From the NCBI RefSeq assembly GCF_006715765.1, contig NZ_VFNV01000001.1, forward strand, positions 1 through 64,000: a stretch of DNA of 64,000 nucleotides, written 5' to 3'. Source of the DNA: Rarobacter incanus (GTDB lineage: Bacteria; Actinomycetota; Actinomycetes; Actinomycetales; Cellulomonadaceae). Each line of letters opens with the position of its first letter. Position 1 is the stretch's first letter. The position numbers and the translations under genes were made by a program. The notes under the pieces are model-generated. The model searched no databases and was not told the origin of the DNA. It worked only from the letters and a program-made list of their open reading frames with translations. Positions 57,939 to 64,000 of the stretch are shown here, one piece after another.

Positions 57939-58331
57939 GTGAACCTCATACATGAAGCGCAAGCAATGCCACCGCGTTCCAGGCGGAATCTGGGACGAGG
58001 CGGGGAAGATCACGTGGCCATGTACCTTGCAGAGCGAGGGTGGGTCATCGTCGAGCGCAACTGGCGCTGTCGTTACGGCGAATTGGACATCATCGCGCTG
58101 GACGGCGCAACGCTCGTTGTCGTTGAAGTCAAGACAAGGTCATCGCTGACTTTTGGGCATCCGGCCGAGGCCGTCGATGGCCGAAAGCTCGCCCGGATAC
58201 GCCGGTTGACGGGCCTGTGGCTGGCCCAAGCGGAGCATCCGGCCTACGACGCGGTCCGCATCGATGTGGCGGCAGTTATTGCCTCCAGCGATGGCCTGGC
58301 AGTGTCGATGGTTACGGTTGGGCACCGATGA
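57939..58331 (+). CDS. yraN: YraN-family endonuclease-like protein (UPF0102)
   Basis: 130 residues of the Holliday-junction-resolvase-like fold. The nuclease core is GRGGEDHVAMYLAERGW, then RCRYGELDIIALDGATLVVVEVKTR with the E-x-K motif. Its role is not established; it sits with DNA uptake and recombination genes comM and dprA. Starts at GTG 57939 or ATG 57966 are both plausible, neither with a strong ribosome site. The comM ATG overlaps the stop as ATGA. Confidence 0.9.
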   Translation: MNLIHEAQAMPPRSRRNLGRGGEDHVAMYLAERGWVIVERNWRCRYGELDIIALDGATLVVVEVKTRSSLTFGHPAEAVDGRKLARIRRLTGLWLAQAEHPAYDAVRIDVAAVIASSDGLAVSMVTVGHR

Positions 58332-59896
58332 GCGCCGCGCCGAGCGCGCAGACGCTCAAGGTGACCGATGCGGGCCAGCGCGGGTGGGCCCGGGCGCAAT
58401 CCGTGGCGCTGGTGGGCGTTGTCGGGCACGTAATCGACATCGAGGTGCACCTGGGGTCGGGCATACCCGGCCTCACCATAGTGGGGCTACCCGATGCGTC
58501 CCTCAGCGAGGCAAAGGACCGCGTCCGGGCCGCGATGGCGAGCACCGGCGTGCCGCTTCCCCAGCGCAGAATCACGGTCAACCTCGCTCCCGCATCGCTG
58601 CCGAAGCGCGGCAGCGGATTCGACCTTGCGATAGCGCTGAGCGTCTTGATCGCCGCGGGGATGATCCAGCCGGAGGCTTTGCGGGAGGTCGTGGTGATCG
58701 GGGAGCTGGGGCTCGACGGATCGGTTCACGGCGTGCGTGGAATCCTGCCCGCGGTCGTGGCGGCCGCGAACGAGGGCATCGCAACCATTGTCGTGCCGGC
58801 CGAGAACGCGGCGGAGGCTTGCCTGGTCCCAGGTATGCGCGTGATCGGTGCGCAGTCGCTGGGCCAGGTAGCGAGCGAGCTAGGGGTCAGCGTCCCGCTG
58901 CGGGCACCGGCATCGCGAAGAACCCGCGAACACGCCGCTGGCGGACCCCAGCGCCACGGGGATATGGCGGATGTCATCGGGCAACCCGAAGCGAAGCTAG
59001 CGATTGAGGTGGCGGCGGCGGGCGGTCACAATCTGCTCATGACGGGGGAGCCCGGGGTGGGCAAGACCATGCTGGCATCGCGTTTGCCCACCCTCCTGCC
59101 TGACCTCACTGACCAGCAATCCGTGGAGGTCACCTCGATCCACTCGCTCGCCGGTGAATTCGATTCATCGGCGGGTTTGATCCGCCGCCCGCCCTTCCAG
59201 GCACCGCACCACACGGCTACCGCCGCCGCAATAGTCGGCGGGGGTTCGGGTATTCCGCGACCCGGGGCGATCTCGTTGGCACACCACGGGGTCCTATTCC
59301 TCGACGAGGCGCCGGAGTTTTCCGCGCGGGTCCTCCAGACGCTGCGGCAGCCGCTCGAGGCAGGCGAGCTTACGATCCACCGCAGCGGTGCCATCGCACG
59401 GTTTCCCGCCTCATTTCAGCTAGTCATGGCCGCAAATCCCTGCCCATGCGGCAAGCCAGGTGACCAGTGCGGATGCACGTCCCTGACCCAACGCCGCTAC
59501 TTTTCACGCCTGTCGGGGCCGCTCTTGGACCGCGTGGACCTGTACACGACGCTCACGCGGGTGTCGGGGGTCCGCACCGATGTCGCGCACGAGTCCAGCC
59601 GCGTCATCGCGGCGCGGGTCGCTCGCGCGCGCGACGCTGCCGCTGAAAGGCTGCGTGGGACTCCCTGGTCCGTCAATGGGAACACCCCCGGCAGTTGGCT
59701 AAGAAGCCGGTGGAGGCCGGATCCGCGCATCACCCAGCCCCTCGATCAAGCACTGACACGGGGCCACATGTCGCTGCGCGCGGCAGACCGGGTCGTCAAG
59801 GTCGCCTGGACGCTCGCGGACCTCGACGGCGAGCAATCCCCGAATCGAGCGCACATAGCGCAGGCGGTCGCTATGCGAACGATGGGACCAGCCTGA
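58328..59896 (+). CDS. comM: YifB/ComM-family Mg-chelatase-like ATPase
   Basis: 522 residues. An N-terminal Lon-like domain (GLTIVGLPDASLSEAKDRV, LPKRGSGFDLAIALSVL) is followed by an AAA+ module with Walker A GEPGVGKTM near 241, GVLFLDEAPEF (Walker B) and a zinc-like cluster PCPCGKPGDQCGC. In Haemophilus and Vibrio, ComM is a helicase for branch migration during transformation. ATG overlaps yraN; dprA overlaps its stop by one base, so the three genes form an operon. Confidence 0.95.
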   Translation: MSAAPSAQTLKVTDAGQRGWARAQSVALVGVVGHVIDIEVHLGSGIPGLTIVGLPDASLSEAKDRVRAAMASTGVPLPQRRITVNLAPASLPKRGSGFDLAIALSVLIAAGMIQPEALREVVVIGELGLDGSVHGVRGILPAVVAAANEGIATIVVPAENAAEACLVPGMRVIGAQSLGQVASELGVSVPLRAPASRRTREHAAGGPQRHGDMADVIGQPEAKLAIEVAAAGGHNLLMTGEPGVGKTMLASRLPTLLPDLTDQQSVEVTSIHSLAGEFDSSAGLIRRPPFQAPHHTATAAAIVGGGSGIPRPGAISLAHHGVLFLDEAPEFSARVLQTLRQPLEAGELTIHRSGAIARFPASFQLVMAANPCPCGKPGDQCGCTSLTQRRYFSRLSGPLLDRVDLYTTLTRVSGVRTDVAHESSRVIAARVARARDAAAERLRGTPWSVNGNTPGSWLRSRWRPDPRITQPLDQALTRGHMSLRAADRVVKVAWTLADLDGEQSPNRAHIAQAVAMRTMGPA

Positions 59897-61086
59897 TGAA
59901 CAAGCTAGTACAGGTGGAAGGGGAACGCCAGGCGCGCATGGCGTGGTCCTGCGTCGTGGAACCTGCCGAGACGGCGGCAATCGCATTTGTCGAGACCATG
60001 GGAGCGGTGGATGCGTGGTCATGGCTCGATGAGCAGGGCGGACGTCTTAGCGATGGTCGAACAAGTGAGGTGCCTAAGCGATTGCGCAAGTCCGTGCTCC
60101 GCTGGCACGCAGCGGCGTCGCATGTGACCGCGAGCAGCCTCGAGGGGCGCCTCGCCCGATGCGGTGAGGTCCGGGTGGTGATACCGGGCGATGCCGATTG
60201 GCCGGTGATCCTCGACGACTTGCAGGGCACGCGGCCGTTGGCCCTGTGGGTGCGGGGAAACGGGAACCTCGCGGAGCTCTTCGCCAGGGGAGCGTCGGTG
60301 GTGGGAGCGCGGGCGGCGAGCGCATATGGGATTGCCGCCACCACGGAAATCGTTTGCGGGCTGGCGGCGCGGGGCCACGCGATCATATCCGGCGGGGCCT
60401 ATGGCATCGATGCGGCCGCGCATCGGGCGGCTCTTAGCGTCGGCGGTGGAACCGTCGCGTTCATGCCCGGGGGCGTTGATGTCGATTATCCGGCTGCCCA
60501 CGGCGCGCTTTTCCGCAGGATCTGCGAGCAGGGGGGCTTGGTGATGGCCGAAATGGGGCCGTCGGCGCGCCCCTGGAAGTCGCGCTTCTTGCACCGCAAT
60601 AGGCTCATCGCCGCGGCCGGCCGGGCCGCGGTGGTCATCGAAGCCGGGATTCGGTCGGGCGCCATGTCGACCGCGCGCCAGAGCGCGCTGCTGTCGCGAC
60701 CCGTCGGCGCCGTGCCCGGTCCCATCACATCGCGCGTGTCCCAAGGATGCCACGAACTCATGCGCACGGGGGTCGCAACGTGCGTCTACGACGCCGACCA
60801 CGTCGTCGAGATGATTGCGAGCTTGACCGCGCAGTGGGACGAAGGCCGGGCAGCGACACAGGGAACGCTGGCGATCGGAGCTTACCGCGGCCGGCCCCGG
60901 TGGTTGGAGTCCGCCGCGAGAGGCGTCGCGGCATGCGTCGAAAGCAGCGCGCACGGTGCGCGTGTGGGCGACGTAATCGCTGCGACTGGACTCGCCGCGA
61001 ACACGGTGATGACCGCACTCGGAGAACTTGAGGCGGCCGGATTGGTTGCGTGGGACAAAGGCATGTGGGTGAGCACCCGGCAGTGA
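59896..61086 (+). CDS. dprA: DNA processing protein DprA
   Basis: Loads RecA on incoming single-stranded DNA during transformation. 396 residues. The Rossmann-like core has VVGARAASAYG, ISGGAYGIDAAAHRAAL, PGGVDVDYPAAHGALF and RFLHRNRLIAAAGRAAVVIEAG. A C-terminal winged-helix-like domain (VGDVIAATGLAANTVMTAL) ends with WVSTRQ. ATG at 59896 overlaps the comM stop. Comparative genes for DNA uptake pili are not in this window. Confidence 0.95.
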   Translation: MNKLVQVEGERQARMAWSCVVEPAETAAIAFVETMGAVDAWSWLDEQGGRLSDGRTSEVPKRLRKSVLRWHAAASHVTASSLEGRLARCGEVRVVIPGDADWPVILDDLQGTRPLALWVRGNGNLAELFARGASVVGARAASAYGIAATTEIVCGLAARGHAIISGGAYGIDAAAHRAALSVGGGTVAFMPGGVDVDYPAAHGALFRRICEQGGLVMAEMGPSARPWKSRFLHRNRLIAAAGRAAVVIEAGIRSGAMSTARQSALLSRPVGAVPGPITSRVSQGCHELMRTGVATCVYDADHVVEMIASLTAQWDEGRAATQGTLAIGAYRGRPRWLESAARGVAACVESSAHGARVGDVIAATGLAANTVMTALGELEAAGLVAWDKGMWVSTRQ

Positions 61087-61199
61087 GATCGAGCCCGCGA
61101 AGCGGCAGGCGGACCTGTGGGCCGCCATTTTCGGAAAAAATCTCAACGATACGGCAGGTCCACTTGCGCTCGGCGGGATTGTGGACCACGGTAAAGACC

Positions 61200-62147
61200 A
61201 TGACCGCGAGGCGCACGTTCGAGCCCAATGCCGACGGACCGCATTGCGCCGACATGTGCGCCCAATTCGAGAGCTACCTCGTCGGGCGCAAAGGCCTCAG
61301 CGTCGCCACCGCCCGCGCCTACACGGCGGATCTGCGCGGGTTCGCGGCCTTCCTTGGCACGGATTGCATTGAACCGGCGGATCTAGGCGTGGCAAACGTC
61401 CGTCGGTGGCTCTCCGACATGGTCTCGCGGGGATTGGCCAAGTCAACGCTTGCGCGCGCTAGGGCGAGCCTGCGCGCCTACGCCGCCTGGCTTACGGCAA
61501 CCCAGGGCGCCGACGATATCGGCGTCGCAAGGATCCAATCGCCGCGCATCCCCGCCCGGCTCCCCGCGGTCGTGACACCCGGCGAGTCGATCCGATTGCT
61601 GGACGAGGAGCGCGCGGCCGCGCAGGACAAGGAGCCGCATCGTCTGCGGCGGTGGGCCCTACTTGAGCTGCTCTATGGTGCGGGGGCGCGTATCGCAGAG
61701 GCTCATGCGGCAAATCTGGCGGATATCAACGTCGCCTCCGCCACGATTTTGCTGCACGGGAAGGGAAACAAAGACCGCGTGGTTCCGCTCGGCGAACCCG
61801 CTCGCGATGCGCTCGCGATGTGGATCGAACATGGCCGTCCTGTCATCGCTGCGAACCTCGAACCGCCACACGCCGAGGCGCTCTTTCTCACCCCGCGCGG
61901 GCGCAGGTGGGGCGTGCGCCAGATGCGCGAAGCCGTCCACCAGGCATGTGCCGCGGCGGGAACGCCCGACATTTCTCCGCACGGGTTGCGCCACAGCGCC
62001 GCGACGCACCTGCTCGAAGGCGGGGCGGACTTGCGATCGGTGCAAGAAATCCTCGGTCACGCCAGCGTCGCCACCACCCAGCGTTACACGCACGTAACGG
62101 CGGCACGACTACGGTCGTCGTATAGGCAGGCGTTCCCGCGTGCGTGA
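61200..62147 (+). CDS. xerC: Tyrosine recombinase XerC
   Basis: Resolves chromosome dimers at dif with XerD. 315 residues. The N-terminal SAM-like domain (FESYLVGRKGLSVATARAY) is followed by the catalytic domain: Arg in GAGARIAEAH (about 165), Lys in GKGNKDR (about 188), HGLRHSAATH (about 260), LGHASVATTQRY with the nucleophile Tyr. All catalytic residues are present. ATG 61200 is chosen; the open frame upstream overlaps dprA and lacks similarity. The gap after dprA is 113 bp. Confidence 0.94.
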   Translation: MTARRTFEPNADGPHCADMCAQFESYLVGRKGLSVATARAYTADLRGFAAFLGTDCIEPADLGVANVRRWLSDMVSRGLAKSTLARARASLRAYAAWLTATQGADDIGVARIQSPRIPARLPAVVTPGESIRLLDEERAAAQDKEPHRLRRWALLELLYGAGARIAEAHAANLADINVASATILLHGKGNKDRVVPLGEPARDALAMWIEHGRPVIAANLEPPHAEALFLTPRGRRWGVRQMREAVHQACAAAGTPDISPHGLRHSAATHLLEGGADLRSVQEILGHASVATTQRYTHVTAARLRSSYRQAFPRA

Positions 62148-62196
62148 CCGTAGCGTGGGTAGCGACGCGCCGACCGGAGGTGAATCCGTAGCCGCG

Positions 62197-63108
62197 ATGA
62201 GGGGACCGACATTGCCAGGACACGACCGTGCGCTTTCTGGACTGGTGTTCGCGCGCCGTGATCGTGCTGACGATCCAACCGCGGCGGGAAGCGCCGACGA
62301 CCTTGCCCACCCCGCGGCAGCTGCACGCGGCCAAGTCATCGACTTGGAAAACGGGCCGATCGATGCTGTGTGGACCTATTTCCGGATGACGGCGGCCAGC
62401 GCCGCGCGAGAGAAGCTCATACTGCATTACGGGTCGATCGTGAGTCACGTCGCCGCGCGCGTCGCCACGCGTTTACCCAACAACATTGAACAGGCGGATC
62501 TGGTCTCATGGGGCATGTTCGGTCTCATCGACGCCATTGACAAGTTCGAGCCGGATCGCGATGTGCGCTTTGAAACCTATGCGCAGACTCGCATCCGCGG
62601 AGCGATCATTGATGGCCTGCGGTCCATGGACTGGGTCCCGCGCTCGGTCCGCTCGAAGGCTCGCTCGGTCGAGCGCGCGATCAGCGATCTCGAGTCGGCG
62701 TTGCTGCGCGAACCAACTCGCCAAGAGATTGCAGATCATCTGGGGATCGCTGCAGCTGAACTATCCGCAATAGAATCCAACAATTCGACGACGTCAGTCG
62801 TCGCCCTCGACGAACTGCTGGCCGTCGGCGACGCTATCGAACAGCGGCTCGCGCCCAACGAGCCCGCACTGCACAACGACGACCCCGCGCGCTCGATCGA
62901 GAACGCCGAGCAACGCGAAATCCTCTTTCAGATGGTCGGCACTCTCGGAAACCGCGATCGCCTGGTCTTAATGCTGTACTACTTTGAACGCATGACTCTC
63001 AGCGACATCGGCAGGGTTCTGGGAGTAACGGAATCTCGCATCTCGCAGTTGCATTCGAACGCCATGAAGCAGCTGCGGATCCGGGTGACCGAATATGGGC
63101 TGCGTTGA
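62197..63108 (+). CDS. whiG: WhiG/FliA-family RNA polymerase sigma factor
   Basis: 303 residues. Region 2 has LILHYGSIVSHVAARVA, DLVSWGMFGLIDAIDKFEP and the -10-binding FETYAQTRIRGAIIDGLR; region 3 has RSVRSKARSVERAI and region 4 LSDIGRVLGVTESRISQLH. This matches the sigma-28 group that includes WhiG of Streptomyces (sporulation) and FliA (flagella). Which role applies cannot be read here; no flagellar or whi genes are in the window. ATG 62197 follows GGAGGTGA at 62176-62183; GTG 62140 (overlapping xerC) is an alternative. An approximately 50-residue variable N terminus precedes region 2. Confidence 0.88.
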   Translation: MRGPTLPGHDRALSGLVFARRDRADDPTAAGSADDLAHPAAAARGQVIDLENGPIDAVWTYFRMTAASAAREKLILHYGSIVSHVAARVATRLPNNIEQADLVSWGMFGLIDAIDKFEPDRDVRFETYAQTRIRGAIIDGLRSMDWVPRSVRSKARSVERAISDLESALLREPTRQEIADHLGIAAAELSAIESNNSTTSVVALDELLAVGDAIEQRLAPNEPALHNDDPARSIENAEQREILFQMVGTLGNRDRLVLMLYYFERMTLSDIGRVLGVTESRISQLHSNAMKQLRIRVTEYGLR

Positions 63109-63130
63109 GGTCCCATTGCCGCTCGTCGGC

Positions 63131-63715
63131 CTACTCTTCGTTGCGCGGCAGCAAGACGATCTTTCCCCCGCGAATCAGCGAGATCGGATCGATGTAGTCA
63201 CCGGCCGACGTGCGGACTCCCCAGTGCAAGCATGCGGCTAGGCCCCGGCAATCGTGTCCCGCCGCGACCTTGCCGACGGCCTGCCCGCTTTCGACCGCGT
63301 CCCCCCGGCTGAGCGCGGTCGAGACCGCTTCGAGGGTGGAGCGAAGGCCGTCCGGGTGGCTGATCACCAGGACCCCGCGACCGGCGACTTGCCCGGCAAA
63401 GGTGACGGTTCCGGATCGCGGAGCGAAAACGGTGCGACCCTCATCGGCAGCGATATCTACCCCGCGATGCCCACGCGAGTACGTCGTCGCGGGCGGTTCG
63501 AAACGGCGAACGACATCAGCAATCGCGGCACCGGCGAGCGGGAGGCTATATGACGCCCGGTCGCGCGGGACCGCGCCGAAAGTGGTGTGCTGATTCACCG
63601 GCGCGGCGCCAGCGTACGGAATGCCGCTCCCCGTGGCTGCAGGGCCGGCGGCCTGGATGCCGGTGATGAACGGCGCCACCAGGACGATCGCAACGAACAC
63701 GGAGAACTCGTTCAT
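63131..63715 (-). CDS. Secreted M23-family peptidase (Rv2891-like)
   Basis: 194 residues with an N-terminal signal peptide or anchor (FSVFVAIVLVAPFITGIQA). The M23 domain has the first zinc motif HRGVDIAA and the core VFAPRSGTVTFAGQVAGRG. The second motif is CLHWGV where active LytM-type enzymes have HLHWGV-type H-x-H, so the first His is a Cys. Cell-wall hydrolase or non-catalytic regulator are both possible. ATG at 63715 (MNEFSVF). It is convergent with the sigma factor gene by 22 bp and divergent from the gene expected after 64000. Confidence 0.87.
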   Translation of the reverse strand: MNEFSVFVAIVLVAPFITGIQAAGPAATGSGIPYAGAAPVNQHTTFGAVPRDRASYSLPLAGAAIADVVRRFEPPATTYSRGHRGVDIAADEGRTVFAPRSGTVTFAGQVAGRGVLVISHPDGLRSTLEAVSTALSRGDAVESGQAVGKVAAGHDCRGLAACLHWGVRTSAGDYIDPISLIRGGKIVLLPRNEE

Positions 63716-64000
63716 GGAAATATCGTGGCAGCGGATCCGCGCCCCGAAACGGCGTATCGCGGTGGTGTGGAAAACAATCTCGGTTGGCTCGGGTAGTATG
63801 GACACAGCGGCCGAACCATTTCGGCTGACTTCGCGTGCCATCTTGCACCCGACAGGGTGCGATGAGTCGCTTCGGTGTGCGCCTAGCGCACTGCGACGAA
63901 CCTGGCACCAGGGGATCGCCCCCACGGCGGTCCGACAACCGATTGCGGCGCTCACGCGCCGCCCAAAGATGCGCCCCGAGGGGCGCGAAGGAGGACAGTC
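63716..64000 (+). promoter_or_regulatory. Leader region of the gene beyond the window, probably rpsB
   Basis: No gene is supported in these 285 bases. A TAGTAT -10-like box is at 63794-63799 without a clear -35. At the right edge a 6-bp GC hairpin (63971-63976 with 63981-63986, loop CGAG) precedes GGAGG at 63990-63994, a strong ribosome site for a gene starting just past 64000. In M. tuberculosis rpsB follows this M23 gene, so rpsB is the likely target; that is inference from gene order. Confidence 0.6.

Overview
This window is a GC-rich stretch of chromosome from an actinobacterium (Actinomycetota). The gene order shows this. Two blocks follow the Mycobacterium tuberculosis chromosome closely. 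The first runs pepN, Rv2466c-like thioredoxin-fold protein, rpiB, nei, then tig, clpP1, clpP2, clpX, valS, folC, DUF4233, ndk (Rv2467 to Rv2445c order). The second runs smc, ftsY, amtB, glnK, glnD, ffh, amidohydrolase, rpsP, khpA, rimM, trmD, rplS, lepB, rnhB, DUF2469, yraN, comM, dprA, xerC, sigma factor, M23 peptidase (Rv2922c to Rv2891 order), and the window ends just before what should be rpsB. A translational-type ileS T-box, many GTG starts, ATGA/GTGA overlaps and a WhiG/FliA-family sigma factor also fit. I cannot name a genus from the sequence alone; Micrococcales or Actinomycetales relatives are likely.

Layout. 1-9443: peptidases (PepN, M13), sugar enzymes (GH13, RpiB), repair (Nei), cysteine synthesis (CysE, CysK), a small membrane protein and two tRNAs (Gly-TCC, Pro-TGG). 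9444-15457: accessory region with a 23-bp tandem array, a three-gene DUF4956 / VTC / carbohydrate-binding lipoprotein cassette, an orphan HNH endonuclease, Tag glycosylase and a VanZ-like protein. 15862-20173: trigger factor and the ClpP1-ClpP2-ClpX protease. 20499-32481: an accessory, partly inverted block with a 1277-residue secreted discoidin-domain protein, valS, a poly-cysteine leader peptide with a tiny ORF, proC, a lipoprotein serpin and an alkaline phosphatase with Ig-like tails. 32640-41830: T-box, ileS, folC, DUF4233, a very low-complexity DUF222/HNH gene on the other strand, and ndk. 41882-64000: dense housekeeping block for chromosome condensation, SRP secretion, ammonium uptake and its PII control, ribosome and tRNA maturation, signal peptidase, DNA uptake/recombination and a sigma factor.

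How genes work together. FtsY and Ffh form the SRP targeting pathway, with LepB processing the exported products. AmtB, GlnK and GlnD form the nitrogen-sensing module; this GlnD lacks the usual glutamine-sensing ACT domains. Tig and ClpXP cover folding and turnover of nascent proteins. RpsP, KhpA, RimM, TrmD and RplS form a ribosome/tRNA maturation operon.

The least explained items are the DUF4956-VTC-lipoprotein cassette, the Cys-Cys-Cys leader with its 56-residue downstream gene, the perfect 39-nt hairpin at the start of glnD, and the tandem-repeat arrays at gene ends.
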